Assembly (NCBI GenBank): GCA_919901745.1
Contig: CAKKPP010000003.1
Span: 211,742-275,741 of the forward strand
Direction: 5' to 3'
Source of the DNA: Chloroflexota bacterium
Lineage (GTDB): Bacteria; Chloroflexota; Limnocylindria; Limnocylindrales; CSP1-4
DNA: 64,000 nt
Below are positions 33,753 through 42,559 of the stretch, one piece after another. Numbering within the stretch: the stretch's first letter is position 1; every line of letters begins with the position of its first letter. Both the position numbers and the translations under genes were made by a program. The notes beneath the pieces are model-generated. The model ran no database searches. It was not told the origin of the DNA and was given only the letters and a program-made list of their open reading frames with translations.

Positions 33753-34757
33753 TCAGAGTGCCATGCCGGACCGGGCCACGGCTAGTCCCCCAATTCGATC
33801 GATGAGTCGATCGAGGAAGGTCGAAGCATCCGCTTCGACGGCGACGTCGAGGTTCGGGGCCTGCCCCGTGAGGTGGCGCCAGTCCGCGACGGTCATCCCT
33901 GCGGTCAGGTCGCCGCTCGTCTCGACATCCACGTGAACGGCCTCGGTGCGCACCAGCGTCCGATCCAGCGTTGCGGCCACGGCCATTGGATCGTGCACGA
34001 AGGCGCCGTAGAAGCCGTCATAGCGCTCATGGAACTCCATGTAGAAGCGGAGGGCGTCGGTCATGTAACGAACAATGGGGTTGGCTGCGCCGGCACGAAC
34101 CGTGAGGCGTTCGAGATGCGAAGGCAGAAAGATGCCCTGTTCGGTGACGTCGAGGCCAAGGGCCAGGGGACGTGACACGGCCGGGTTCGTGGCTGCGGCC
34201 GCGCCCCATGCCCGGAACACGGCCCGGGCCGCGTCCGGGTCGCAATGAATGTTCCATTCGGTCGTCGGCGTCGTGTTGCCGGATGCGCGGTAGGCGCCGC
34301 CCATGAGTGCGTAGCCGCCGAGCAGTCGGGGCAGGTCCGGCTCACGTTCGAGCGCGACGGCAAGGTTCGTCAGCGGCCCGAGGGTGATGAGGGTGATCTC
34401 GCCCGGCCGGCTGCGCGCCTCAGCGACGATCAGGTCCGGGCCAGACCGTGGACTGAGCGAGCCGCGCGGGGCCGGCAGCTCGGCGTGTCCGAGCCCGAGC
34501 GGGCCGTGCGTTTCCGGCGCGGTGCGGAGTGGACGGTGGAGCAGTTGCTCGCATCCGAGGGCCACCTCCACGTCGCCGCGACCGGCAAGCTCCAGGATCA
34601 TCTGTGTGTTGCGCGCGGCGGTCGCGGCCTCGGTGTTGCCGAAGACGCACGTCGCGGCAACGAGCTCCGCATCCTCGGACCCGGCCGCGTACAGGAGGGC
34701 CAGCGAATCGTCGATCCCCGTGTCGACGTCGAGGATGATCGGCGTGCGCTGGGGCAT
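33753..34757 (-). CDS. Inosine-uridine preferring nucleoside hydrolase
   Basis: Ribonucleoside N-glycosidase, 334 residues, splitting nucleosides into base and ribose. The calcium-binding Asp cluster is seen in LDVDTGIDDSLALLYA, the ALMGGAY and EWNIHCDPDAARAVF segments follow, and the catalytic-site His/Asp lie in FVHDPMAVAATL. It lies 56 bases upstream of the ECF S-component gene, in the same direction, suggesting that it acts on the imported compound. A TAGCAT box ends six bases before the ATG, so the message is probably leaderless. Confidence 0.92.
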   Translation of the reverse strand: MPQRTPIILDVDTGIDDSLALLYAAGSEDAELVAATCVFGNTEAATAARNTQMILELAGRGDVEVALGCEQLLHRPLRTAPETHGPLGLGHAELPAPRGSLSPRSGPDLIVAEARSRPGEITLITLGPLTNLAVALEREPDLPRLLGGYALMGGAYRASGNTTPTTEWNIHCDPDAARAVFRAWGAAAATNPAVSRPLALGLDVTEQGIFLPSHLERLTVRAGAANPIVRYMTDALRFYMEFHERYDGFYGAFVHDPMAVAATLDRTLVRTEAVHVDVETSGDLTAGMTVADWRHLTGQAPNLDVAVEADASTFLDRLIDRIGGLAVARSGMAL

Positions 34758-34794
34758 CCCGCAATGCTACGTCGTCGGGCTGGCCGAAACCGGC

Positions 34795-35607
34795 CTACCG
34801 GGCGACCAGACCCTCACGCGGCGCTGCGATCGGGCTGAACGGCAGGACGAGAACGTACTTGCCCCGCAAACCGCCCCATCCCGTGCTGACCCCGTTGTTG
34901 GCGGCGGCCGGGTCGGACGTGGGGGGCAATGTCGCGGCCGGCTCGCCGGGAGGCGTCCTCCCGCTGCCGCGCGGGACGAACTGCCTGCCGACCTCTGTCG
35001 GGGTCAGCGCCGCACGCGGCTTTGGGCTCGGCCCCCAGGTCTGCGACCCGTACGGATAGAGCGGGTCCATGATCACGGCCGCGGTGACGTCGAATTCGTC
35101 GGTGATCAGCGGATCGGCTGTGGCATGGAAGCCGCTCATCACCCAGGCGTGGCGGCCGCGCCAGACGAGGAGTCCAACCGGGTGACCGGTCTCACGGATC
35201 GCCGCCGCGGCGACGTGCAGCGCCTCCTCGAGGGTCTCCGTGCCAACCAGGCGATACGGGCCTGCGCCGAGGAGGTTCAGTCCGGCCGACCAGCCGCGCA
35301 CGCTCGCCCCCTGCCGCTCGCGACCGTCGGGCCGGGATCCGCTCAGGTCGCGGGCCAGGTCCTGGAGCGACAGCTGGGTTGCCGCCGTCCGATCATCGGT
35401 CGGCTGCACCATGTTGAGCATCATCTGCATGCTGGCGCCGACGCACTGGACGAAGTTGGTCTGGGCAACGTAGTCGCGCGGCGTCGAGAGGTCGTAGGCG
35501 TAGGCAGGCCCGGCGGAACGTACCGTGAAGGCGCCGGCGGATACCGCGAGGAGCAGTCCCGAGAGAGCCAGCGACAGGGAGCGGCGGCTGAGAATCCGGG
35601 CGGACAT
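34795..35607 (-). CDS. Secreted C39-like/papain-like cysteine peptidase
   Basis: A 270-residue exported protein. The signal peptide covers about 1-38 (basic start RRSLSLAL, hydrophobic core, cleavage near AYAYD). A Cys in [14 protein letters not shown], a His in [12 protein letters not shown] and an Asp in IMDPLYP are in the order and spacing of C39-like cysteine peptidases, though some such proteins are inactive. A Pro/Thr-rich tail follows. It lies upstream of the nucleoside hydrolase with 37 bases between. A possible -10 TAGCAT lies nine bases before the ATG. Confidence 0.68.
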   Translation of the reverse strand: MSARILSRRSLSLALSGLLLAVSAGAFTVRSAGPAYAYDLSTPRDYVAQTNFVQCVGASMQMMLNMVQPTDDRTAATQLSLQDLARDLSGSRPDGRERQGASVRGWSAGLNLLGAGPYRLVGTETLEEALHVAAAAIRETGHPVGLLVWRGRHAWVMSGFHATADPLITDEFDVTAAVIMDPLYPYGSQTWGPSPKPRAALTPTEVGRQFVPRGSGRTPPGEPAATLPPTSDPAAANNGVSTGWGGLRGKYVLVLPFSPIAAPREGLVAR

Positions 35608-35720
35608 CGTTCCGGCATGCTACCCCGCATCGTCCAGCCTGTCCGTCACGGCGGCGTTCCATCACGCGACCCTCGTGACCGACCACGCGACCCTCGTGAC
35701 GACCTACACTTGGCCGACCG

Positions 35721-36890
35721 ATGAATGCAGGCGCGCCGATCCTTCCGCCGGCCACGATCGGCATCCTGGGTGGTGGGCAGCTCGGTCGGATGCTGGGACT
35801 CGCCGCGCGCGAGCTGGGCTACCGTGTCGCCGTTCTCGATCCGGATCCGGACTGCCCCGCGGCGGCGATCGCGGATCGTGTCGAAATCGGCGCGTACGAC
35901 GATACGGCGGCGGCCCTCCGGCTCGCGGCCGACGTCGATGTCCTGACCTACGAACTCGAGCATGTCTCGGCAGCCATGGTCGCGACCGTTGCCGAGATCC
36001 GTCCCGTCCGCCCCGGGATCCGTTCCCTCCAGGTGACCCAGGATCGGCTGGCCGAGCGGGCGTTCTTGGGGGAAGCAGGCGCGGCAGTCGTGCCCTGGCG
36101 AGCCGTCCACACCGTCGACGACCTCCGGGTCGCTGCCTCCGAACTCGGCTTTCCGCTGCGGCTGAAGGCATCGACCGGTGGCTACGACGGACGGAGCCAG
36201 TTCCGAATCGCCGACAACACCGCGATGGTCGGGGCCATCGCCCGATTGAACGCACACCACGGTCAATCGCTCCTCGCCGAGCACGAGGTCGAGTTCACGG
36301 CCGAGTTGAGCGTCGTCGTCGCGCGCGGCGCCGACGGTTCGCTGGCCACGTATCCTGTCGGCCGCAACCGTCACGACGAAGGGATCCTCGTCGAGTCGGT
36401 GGCTCCGGCACCCATCGACCCGGACGTCGCCGCCGCCGCGACCGCCCTCGCCCGTCGGCTGGCCGACGCCGTGGATCTCGTCGGCGTCATGACGGTCGAG
36501 CTGTTCCTGATGCCCGGCGGAGGGCTCGTCGTGAACGAGCTGGCGCCGCGCGTCCACAACAGCGGACATTGGACGATCGAGGCGGCCATCACGAGCCAGT
36601 TCGAGCAGCACGTCCGGGCGATGTGCGGACTTCCCCTCGGGAGCACGGTGCTGCGCGCGGCGGCGGCGACGGTGAACCTGCTCGGCACCGGGGCTCGGCG
36701 TCCGGCGCGCCTCGCGGGGCTCGAGGACGCCCTGGCGCTCGAGGACGTCCATCTCCACGTGTACGACAAGCGCGAGGTCTTCGAGCGCCGGAAGATGGGT
36801 CACGTCACGGCCACGGCCGCGACGATCGAGCTCGCGCTGGGGCGGGCGATGGCCGCCCATGCGATGCTGCGCTGGTCCGAGGAGGGTTGA
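35721..36890 (+). CDS. purK: N5-carboxyaminoimidazole ribonucleotide synthase PurK
   Basis: ATP-grasp enzyme of purine synthesis, 389 residues, making N5-CAIR from AIR, bicarbonate and ATP. It starts with the PurK motif [13 protein letters not shown], followed by DPDPDCPA and the ATP-grasp elements [35 protein letters not shown] and the metal site [24 protein letters not shown] ten bases before the ATG is a likely -10 box. It is followed by purE after two bases. Confidence 0.95.
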   Translation: MNAGAPILPPATIGILGGGQLGRMLGLAARELGYRVAVLDPDPDCPAAAIADRVEIGAYDDTAAALRLAADVDVLTYELEHVSAAMVATVAEIRPVRPGIRSLQVTQDRLAERAFLGEAGAAVVPWRAVHTVDDLRVAASELGFPLRLKASTGGYDGRSQFRIADNTAMVGAIARLNAHHGQSLLAEHEVEFTAELSVVVARGADGSLATYPVGRNRHDEGILVESVAPAPIDPDVAAAATALARRLADAVDLVGVMTVELFLMPGGGLVVNELAPRVHNSGHWTIEAAITSQFEQHVRAMCGLPLGSTVLRAAAATVNLLGTGARRPARLAGLEDALALEDVHLHVYDKREVFERRKMGHVTATAATIELALGRAMAAHAMLRWSEEG

Positions 36891-36892
36891 CG

Positions 36893-37393
36893 ATGGCGGA
36901 TCCGAAGCCGCTGGTCGGCGTGGTCGGCGGCAGCCGATCCGACTTCCCTGTCCTCGAGCAGGCATCCGCGCTCCTGGAGATGTTCGAAGTGCCGTGCGAG
37001 ATGCGCGTCGTGTCTGCGCATCGGACGCCCGATCACCTCGCGCGGTACGCGGGAGAGGCGGCAGGCCGAGGCATCCGCGTCATCGTGGCCGGAGCCGGTG
37101 GAGCAGCGCACCTCCCCGGGATGATCGCCGCGCACACGCAGCTCCCGGTCATCGGCGTGCCGATCCCCACGCAGCACCTGGGCGGCCTTGACTCACTGCT
37201 GTCGATCGTCCAGATGCCCCGCGGTATCCCCGTCGCAACCGTGGCGATCGGCAATGCCGAGAACGCCGCCCTGCTGGCGATTGCGATCCTCGCCCTGTCG
37301 GACCCGGCGCTGGCCGACCGGTTGGCCGCGTACCGCGCCGCTCAGACGCAGGCGGTCATGGACGACCCGTCGAATCGCCTGATTCGCGACTGA
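36893..37393 (+). CDS. purE: N5-carboxyaminoimidazole ribonucleotide mutase PurE
   Basis: Converts N5-CAIR to CAIR, the step after PurK; 166 residues, the usual length. [16 protein letters not shown] holds the active-site Ser-Asp, [16 protein letters not shown] the conserved His, and [18 protein letters not shown] the substrate loop. ATG at 36893 follows GGAGGG. The track's much longer ORF overlaps purK in another frame and is a shadow. Confidence 0.96.
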   Translation: MADPKPLVGVVGGSRSDFPVLEQASALLEMFEVPCEMRVVSAHRTPDHLARYAGEAAGRGIRVIVAGAGGAAHLPGMIAAHTQLPVIGVPIPTQHLGGLDSLLSIVQMPRGIPVATVAIGNAENAALLAIAILALSDPALADRLAAYRAAQTQAVMDDPSNRLIRD

Positions 37394-37451
37394 TCGACGT
37401 CACCGACGAAACGGGATCGAACACCGGGCCTCTGACGCGACCTCCGTGCCT

Positions 37452-38351
37452 TCAGTCATCGGCGGCCTCTGACGCGAACTCGGCCACGCTGACCAGCACG
37501 TCGTCGGTTCCGCGTACGAGCTCCACCGCCACGGGGAGCGTGGCTGCGGCCAGCGCGTCAATGAGGTCGTCCGCATCGGTGACGGCTCGCCCGCCGATGG
37601 ACACGATCAGATCCCCCTCGCGGATGTCGGCTCCGGCCGCTGGACCATCAGAATCGACGCCGCGAACCAGGACGCCCTCCCGATCCGGCAGGCCGACCGA
37701 ACGACGGAGTCGACGCGCCACGCGCGACGGCACGATCGCGATCCCGAGCCGTCGTCGGCGAGCGGATTCCCCGCGACCGAGTGCGTCCACGCGGGTTCGC
37801 AACGCGTCATCAGCCGGTAGCGCCAGGTAGAAGCCCTCGCCGATCCGGTTCGTGTTGAGGCCCACGAGCCGGCCCTCGGCATCGAGCAGCGGTCCGCCCG
37901 ACGATCCCGGGGCGAGGGGAGCCGTGTGTTCCAGCGAACCGGCGATGCGTCGACCCCCGGGGCCGCGGAACGCCCGCGAGACAGCACTGATCGTGCCGAC
38001 CGTGACGCGCGTGCCGCCGCCTGCTACCGCCGCGGCACCGAACACGACCGCCCCGACGCCCACGGCCGCGCCGTCGGCCCACGCCACGGCCGCCGCCTCG
38101 CCGGTGCCCACCTGGACCACCGCAAGATCGCCGTCGAGATCCGCGCCGGCCACGCGACCCCGCTCCGTCCGGCCGTCGGCGAAGGTGATCGTGACCTCGC
38201 CACCGCGCAGATTGTGGGCATTCGTGAGGACGAGCCCGTCGCCGATCACAACGCCGGCGCCGCGCAACCGCGAGCCGACCCCGACCACCGATGGACCGAC
38301 GGCCGCTGCGACGGATTCGATTGCCGTCTGGAGTTCCCGGATGAGTGTCAC
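37452..38351 (-). CDS. HtrA/DegP-like trypsin-fold protease with PDZ domain, no signal peptide
   Basis: A 299-residue protease. The catalytic triad is visible: His in VLTNAHNLRGG, Asp in DLDGDLAVVQV and Ser in APGSSGGPLLD. A PDZ domain fills the last 90 residues (REGVLVRGVDSDGPAAGADIREGDLIVSIG). Most HtrA proteins carry a signal or membrane anchor, but from the GTG start chosen (MTLIRELQTAIE) none is seen. The track start 26 codons upstream would cross the divergent regulator's operator, and gives no signal either. It may act in the cytoplasm. Confidence 0.85.
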   Translation of the reverse strand: MTLIRELQTAIESVAAAVGPSVVGVGSRLRGAGVVIGDGLVLTNAHNLRGGEVTITFADGRTERGRVAGADLDGDLAVVQVGTGEAAAVAWADGAAVGVGAVVFGAAAVAGGGTRVTVGTISAVSRAFRGPGGRRIAGSLEHTAPLAPGSSGGPLLDAEGRLVGLNTNRIGEGFYLALPADDALRTRVDALGRGESARRRRLGIAIVPSRVARRLRRSVGLPDREGVLVRGVDSDGPAAGADIREGDLIVSIGGRAVTDADDLIDALAAATLPVAVELVRGTDDVLVSVAEFASEAADD

Positions 38352-38381
38352 TTCGGTCGCGCCCTTTCGCTTCTGGTAGTC

Positions 38382-38404
38382 ACTTGCAAGGTGCAAGTTA
38401 CTAT
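38382..38404 (+). promoter_or_regulatory. HxlR-type palindromic operator and -10 box
   Basis: ACTTGCA-AGG-TGCAAGT (38382-38398) is a perfect 7-bp inverted repeat, followed directly by TACTAT (38399-38404) as -10. It lies between the divergent protease (-) and HxlR regulator (+) genes and probably controls both. Confidence 0.62.
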
Positions 38405-38410
38405 GTCGAG

Positions 38411-38911
38411 ATGGCGCGCGCAACCCCATCGTTCATCGGCTCGGGCGCCTCGACTACCATCGGCGCAATGGCCGACCCGAGCTCGCCGCTCGCGACCGCC
38501 CTCGAAGACGTCGGGGATCGCTGGAGCCTGCTCCTCGTCGAATCGCTGCTCGAAGGGCCGCGTCGCTTCGGGGAGCTGCTCGAACGTGTCGACGGCATCG
38601 CGCCGAACATCCTCACCGATCGGCTGCGTCGGCTGGAGCGCGACGGCATCCTGGTTCCACGCGCCTACCAGGAGCGCCCGCCGCGCTTCGAATATCGCCT
38701 CACCGCCGAGGGCCGGGATCTTGCTTCGGCGCTCCGACTGCTGGCCGACTGGGGTACCCGTCGGCACGACCCGACCGACACCGGCGGTTCCTCCGGCCCG
38801 ATGCCGGCCCATCACGACCGATGCGGGACGACACTCGAGACCCGCTGGTTCTGCCCGACCTGCGCCGTCGTGGTCGACGAGCCGTCCGATCCGGAGGTCC
38901 GCCGCGTCTGA
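38411..38911 (+). CDS. HxlR-family transcriptional regulator with C-terminal zinc-ribbon-like part
   Basis: Winged-helix regulator of 166 residues. The HxlR core is ALEDVGDRWSLLLVESLLEGPRRFGELLERVDGIAPNILTDRLRRLERDGI. Unlike most members (about 110-130 residues) it has a C-terminal part with HDRCGTTLETRWFCPTC, a likely zinc site. The ATG at 38411 lies six bases after a good -10, consistent with a leaderless message; MADPSS at 38468 is an alternative. It faces the HtrA-like gene across a palindrome which it may bind itself. Confidence 0.84.
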   Translation: MARATPSFIGSGASTTIGAMADPSSPLATALEDVGDRWSLLLVESLLEGPRRFGELLERVDGIAPNILTDRLRRLERDGILVPRAYQERPPRFEYRLTAEGRDLASALRLLADWGTRRHDPTDTGGSSGPMPAHHDRCGTTLETRWFCPTCAVVVDEPSDPEVRRV

Positions 38912-38953
38912 CCCGCGGGTCGGCCGGAAGCCGTCGGGCGTACACTCGGACGC

Positions 38954-39376
38954 ATGGACGACGAACGCTGGCAGCCCGGGATGCCCGCCCTTGACCGGCA
39001 GGCGGTCCGCACCCCAGGCCTGCCGCCAAGTCTGGCTGCGCTCCCTGCGCGCTCGGTGCCCGAGACTGCCCCGACGCCGCTGCAGAAGCAGTACATCAAC
39101 GTGTCGGCTGTCGCTCTCGTCGCCGGCGCGGTCGCCATCACCGCACTGGAGCTCGGGACCCCGCTGGACAGTCCGTTCATCAAGGTGTGTGTCCTGATTT
39201 CCGCGCCGCTGATCATCCTGGTCAACGGCGACGCCGTCGTGCGCATCTGGCGATCGGCGTGGGCCTGGATGCCCGTCAACAGGGGACGCGGGCTCTTCCG
39301 GCTCATCTGGGTCGCGGCCGGGATCAGCGGCTTGCTGGCGATCGCCGCCGCGGCCACGGCCGTCCTGCTGGCATGA
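38954..39376 (+). CDS. Small membrane protein, unknown function
   Basis: A 140-residue protein. After a 45-residue polar, Pro-rich head come two or three hydrophobic helices (INVSAVALVAGAVAITALEL, FIKVCVLISAPLIILV and IWVAAGISGLLAIAAAATAV). Between helices 2 and 3 lies a basic loop. TACACT lies seven bases before the ATG, pointing to a leaderless transcript. It is followed after ten bases by the NUDIX gene. No family recognised. Confidence 0.72.
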   Translation: MDDERWQPGMPALDRQAVRTPGLPPSLAALPARSVPETAPTPLQKQYINVSAVALVAGAVAITALELGTPLDSPFIKVCVLISAPLIILVNGDAVVRIWRSAWAWMPVNRGRGLFRLIWVAAGISGLLAIAAAATAVLLA

Positions 39377-39386
39377 GGGTGCTCCA

Positions 39387-40031
39387 ATGAGCGACTGGGA
39401 GGTGAACCTGGCGGCGCTCGGGCGCGGTCCCGACGGTCGCTCGACCGACGTCCCGTCCGGCCGCGGGGTGCCAGACTGGCTGGCCGCCACCCTGAACTAC
39501 TGCACGCGCTGCGGGGGCGATCTTCGCCTCGGCCCCGTCGAAGGCGAGGACCGCGACCGGTTGGCCTGTGCGTCCTGCGGCCACGTCGCGTACGTCAACC
39601 CGCGCCTCGTGGTCACGACGATTCCGCTGCTCGGTACCGGGGAGGTGGTCCTCCTTCGGCGGGGGATCGAACCCGGTCGCGGCTGGTGGGCCCAGCCGGG
39701 TGGGTTCCTCGAGGTGGACGAGACCGTCACCGAGGCGGCGATCCGTGAGACCCATGAGGAAACCGGGCTGATCGTCGAGCCGGGCGAGATCATCGGTCTC
39801 TACTCACGGATCGAGGCCGCCGTCGTGGTCCTCGCCATGGAGGCGCGTGTCGTCGGAGGCGAATCCCGCCTCAATCCCGAGGCGCTTGAGATCACGCCGT
39901 TCGCACCGGAGCGCATCCCATGGTCGGGGATCGCGTTCAAGACGACGCACTGGGCGCTGCGCGACTGGATCGGGCGGCGCCATCCGGAACTGCATCCTCG
40001 TCTCGACGATCGAGCCCGCCCGGAGGAGTAG
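39387..40031 (+). CDS. NUDIX hydrolase with N-terminal zinc ribbon
   Basis: A 214-residue nucleotide-diphosphate hydrolase. A zinc ribbon with two CxxC pairs comes first (YCTRCGG and CASCGH). The NUDIX box is complete: GGFLEVDETVTEAAIRETHEETGL (G-x5-E-x7-REUxEExGU). The zinc ribbon arrangement resembles NudC-type NADH/RNA-cap hydrolases and ADP-ribose pyrophosphatases; the substrate cannot be told. Follows a small membrane protein gene and may be cotranscribed. Confidence 0.88.
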   Translation: MSDWEVNLAALGRGPDGRSTDVPSGRGVPDWLAATLNYCTRCGGDLRLGPVEGEDRDRLACASCGHVAYVNPRLVVTTIPLLGTGEVVLLRRGIEPGRGWWAQPGGFLEVDETVTEAAIRETHEETGLIVEPGEIIGLYSRIEAAVVVLAMEARVVGGESRLNPEALEITPFAPERIPWSGIAFKTTHWALRDWIGRRHPELHPRLDDRARPEE

Positions 40032-40056
40032 CTGGCGAGCTCCGGAGATCGCGACG

Positions 40057-40680
40057 TCAGATTGCGAATCCGGCCGTCGGCCGCGACGGTCGGACGCCGG
40101 GGCCGGGCGTCGGAGCGGGCACCGGCCCCACCAGCTCGCCGATGTCGATCCGTCGCCGGGTGGCATCGACCGGGATCCCGCGATCGTTGTAGCCGACGAC
40201 AAAGATCCACATCGTGCCGTTCGGGCGCAGGGCCGGCAGGTCGAACTCCGTCGCGAAGGCCACCGGCCGCCCGGCACTGGGTGCGGCGTTGGGTCGGAAG
40301 TCGAACCGCTCGAGTGTGTGCTGCCCGCGCGACTCGAGACGAACATCGACGTAGCGGACTGGAGCGGCCAGGTAGCCGCTCACGATCAGGCGCTGTGTCG
40401 TGATCATCGTCCTCGACGCGGACGGCTCGAGGATGGCGACGGAAATGGGCCGAGGCGAACGTGCCGGCTCATCGGTCGGTGTGGATGTGGCCGGCGGTCG
40501 ATCGCGCTGCGCGGCCTCCGGGTCGCCGGCTGTGGACCCCCGTGGACCTGCAAGCCCAACGACGACGACGGAGGTGATGACGACCACCCAACCCGTCAGC
40601 GCGATCCTGCCGCGTTGGCGCGGTCCGCGGCCTCCCCCAGGATCGAGCGGCCGGATCTCCTGGACGAGCTCATCGTCCAT
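40057..40680 (-). CDS. Membrane-anchored hypothetical with extracytoplasmic beta domain
   Basis: A 207-residue protein. A short cytoplasmic head (MDDELVQEIRPLDPGGG) is followed by one transmembrane helix (about 27-45, LTGWVVVITSVVVVGLAG), a Pro/Thr-rich linker and a beta-rich domain from about 75 (ISVAILEPSASRTMITTQRLIVSGYL) resembling an Ig-like/fibronectin-type fold. A Pro-rich tail ends it. The head resembles that of anti-sigma-factor-like anchored proteins, but no ZAS motif is seen. Function unknown. Convergent with the NUDIX gene, 25 bases apart. Confidence 0.68.
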   Translation of the reverse strand: MDDELVQEIRPLDPGGGRGPRQRGRIALTGWVVVITSVVVVGLAGPRGSTAGDPEAAQRDRPPATSTPTDEPARSPRPISVAILEPSASRTMITTQRLIVSGYLAAPVRYVDVRLESRGQHTLERFDFRPNAAPSAGRPVAFATEFDLPALRPNGTMWIFVVGYNDRGIPVDATRRRIDIGELVGPVPAPTPGPGVRPSRPTAGFAI

Positions 40681-40708
40681 CTCGCGGCCCTCCCCGGTTC
40701 GACCCCGT

Positions 40709-42202
40709 TCAGCTGAGGTCGATGTAGACGTTCTTGACTTCGGTATAGAGATCGAGCGCGGACATCCCGAGTTCGCGCCCGATGCCCGACATCTTGTAGC
40801 CGCCGAACGGTGCCTCGGTGTGAACCGAGCTGTTCGAGTTCACGCTGATCACGCCGGCCTGCAGCGCGCGGGCGGAGCGCAGAGCGCGTCCGATGTCGCG
40901 GCTCCACACCGAACCCGACAGTCCGTACGGCGTCGCGTTCGCGAGGCGGAGCGCCTCTTCCTCCGTGTCGAACGGGATGATCGACACGACCGGCCCGAAG
41001 ATCTCCTCACGGGCGATCCGCATGTCGTTCGTCACGCCGTCGAAGATCGCCGGCATCAGGAATGCCCCGTCGGCGAGGCCCGCTGCCGTTGGCACACGAC
41101 CGCCGGCGACAAGGTTGGCGCCCTCGGCGATGCCGGCTTCGACGTAGTCCATGACCCGTTCTCGCTGCTTGAAGCTGACCAGCGAGCCGACCTCGGTGGC
41201 GTCGTCGAGCGGATCGCCGACCTTGACCTTCTCGGTCGCCGCGGCGAACAGCGCGACCACCTGGTCGTGCACCGAACGCTCCACGATGATCCGGCTCCGT
41301 GCACAGCAATCCTGGCCGCAGTTGTCGAACACGGAATACGGCGATTCCCTGGCGAACTTCTCGAGATCAGCGTCGCCGAAGACGATGCTCGGGCTCTTGC
41401 CACCGAGCTCCAGGCTGATCTTCTTCACGTTGCCCGAGGCGAGGCGCATGATCTCCTGGCCCGTGGTGGTCTCGCCGGTGAACGCGATCTTGCCGACACC
41501 GTCGTGGGCCGCGATCGCTGCGCCGGCGCTGCCACCCGGTCCGGTGACCACGTTGAGGACGCCCCCCGGAATGCCGGCTTCGAGGGCCAGTTCACCGAGC
41601 CGGATCGCCGTGAGCGGCGAAAGGCTCGCCGGCTTCAGGATGCACGTGTTGCCCGCGGCCAGGGCTGGCCCCAGCTTCCAGCTGGCCATGAGGATCGGGA
41701 AGTTCCAGGGCACGATGAGCCCCACCACGCCGATCGGCTCGCGCAGGGTCATGTCGAGGCCCGGTTTCGACACGGGGATCGTCTGGCCGAAGATCTTGTT
41801 CGCGGCGCCCGCGTAGTAGTCGAAGACGAGGCTCGCCCCGATCACTTCGCCGCGGGAGCCCGAGATCGGCTTGCCGACATTCCGCGTCTCCAGCTGCGCC
41901 AGTTCCTCGCTGTTCTGCTTGACGAGGGCAGCGAACTTCGAGAGCGTGCGCCCGCGCTTGCCCGCGGCCCAATTCGCCCAGCCCTTCGGGTCGTCGAACG
42001 CCTTTCGAGCGGCTGCAACCGCACGATCGACGTCGGTTTTCCCGCCGAGGGGAGCCGTGGCGATCACCTTGCCGGTCGCCGGGTTGACGACCTCGAAGGT
42101 CTGGCCATCGGCGGCGGCGACCTGCTCCCCACCGATGACCATCGTGGTGCGGATGATCTCCGCCGTGGCGGCTGAGGTTGTGACCTGCTGTTCGATCGTC
42201 AT
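40709..42202 (-). CDS. NAD(P)-dependent aldehyde dehydrogenase
   Basis: A 497-residue oxidoreductase turning an aldehyde into the acid. Visible: NAD site VGLIVPWNFPILMASWKLGPALAAGN, general base Glu in SLELGGKSPSIVF, catalytic Cys in NCGQDCCARSRI, and EEIFGPVVSIIPF near the end. Its closest types are betaine-aldehyde and gamma-glutamyl-aminobutyraldehyde dehydrogenases. The latter would fit the gamma-glutamyl ligase-like gene and permease on the same strand at 46-49 kb. GAGGACC precedes the ATG as a Shine-Dalgarno. Confidence 0.92.
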   Translation of the reverse strand: MTIEQQVTTSAATAEIIRTTMVIGGEQVAAADGQTFEVVNPATGKVIATAPLGGKTDVDRAVAAARKAFDDPKGWANWAAGKRGRTLSKFAALVKQNSEELAQLETRNVGKPISGSRGEVIGASLVFDYYAGAANKIFGQTIPVSKPGLDMTLREPIGVVGLIVPWNFPILMASWKLGPALAAGNTCILKPASLSPLTAIRLGELALEAGIPGGVLNVVTGPGGSAGAAIAAHDGVGKIAFTGETTTGQEIMRLASGNVKKISLELGGKSPSIVFGDADLEKFARESPYSVFDNCGQDCCARSRIIVERSVHDQVVALFAAATEKVKVGDPLDDATEVGSLVSFKQRERVMDYVEAGIAEGANLVAGGRVPTAAGLADGAFLMPAIFDGVTNDMRIAREEIFGPVVSIIPFDTEEEALRLANATPYGLSGSVWSRDIGRALRSARALQAGVISVNSNSSVHTEAPFGGYKMSGIGRELGMSALDLYTEVKNVYIDLS

Positions 42203-42510
42203 CGGGTGGTCCTCACGGGTAGGTCTCGCGGCCGTCGCTCAGGGTGCGGCCGCCGTACAGGGTGCGGGTGGTCCGGGATGCGTGTCCCGATGATACGCCC
42301 CGGGTCGCCGGGTGGCCGGGTGGCCGAACCTGCGCTACTCGTCATGGGCGTCGCCTGACGCGCGAAGCCCCGGAGTCGGTTCGCGGCACGCGGCACACGC
42401 GTGAAATGGCACAGATCGGGGCTCGGAAGCCCCTTCCCGCTACGGATCACTCCTCTGTGGTGTGCGCTGGGGTCGACCTGACGCGATCTTGCAGCGGCAC
42501 TCCCTACGGT
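42203..42510. other. Intergenic stretch with hairpins, no gene recognised
   Basis: About 300 bases between aldehyde dehydrogenase and the Kef terminator. GGGGCT-CGGA-AGCCCC (42418-42433) is a short perfect hairpin, and GGGTGGCCGGGTGGCCG near 42310 is a small tandem repeat. No convincing ORF. Confidence 0.5.
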
Positions 42511-42557
42511 TGTGCCCGGTTGCCCGGTCGCCCGGTCGCCCGGTGCGTCCGGGCACA
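42511..42557 (-). terminator. Large GC hairpin just after the Kef antiporter gene
   Basis: TGTGCCCGG (42511-42519) and CCGGGCACA (42549-42557) are 9-bp inverted arms, starting three bases after the stop of the minus-strand antiporter gene. Between them GCCCGGTY repeats about four times in tandem, allowing several alternative stems. No U-tract follows, so it may work as a structure-only or factor-assisted terminator. Confidence 0.5.
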
Positions 42558-42559
42558 GT

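Noticed and set aside
34384-35724. 446-residue plus-strand ORF
   Set aside because: Covers the nucleoside hydrolase and the C39-like gene on the opposite strand and shows no recognisable domain.
35525-36892. Upstream part of the 622-residue ORF that includes purE
   Set aside because: Arg/Gly/Pro-rich shadow of purK. The true PurE begins at MADPKP (36893).
35646-36965. 439-residue minus-strand ORF over purK
   Set aside because: Shadow of purK, which has complete ATP-grasp motifs on the plus strand.
40400-42175. 591-residue plus-strand ORF
   Set aside because: Antisense to the aldehyde dehydrogenase and its neighbour. The product is Asp/Arg/His-rich without motifs, while the other strand has all dehydrogenase motifs.
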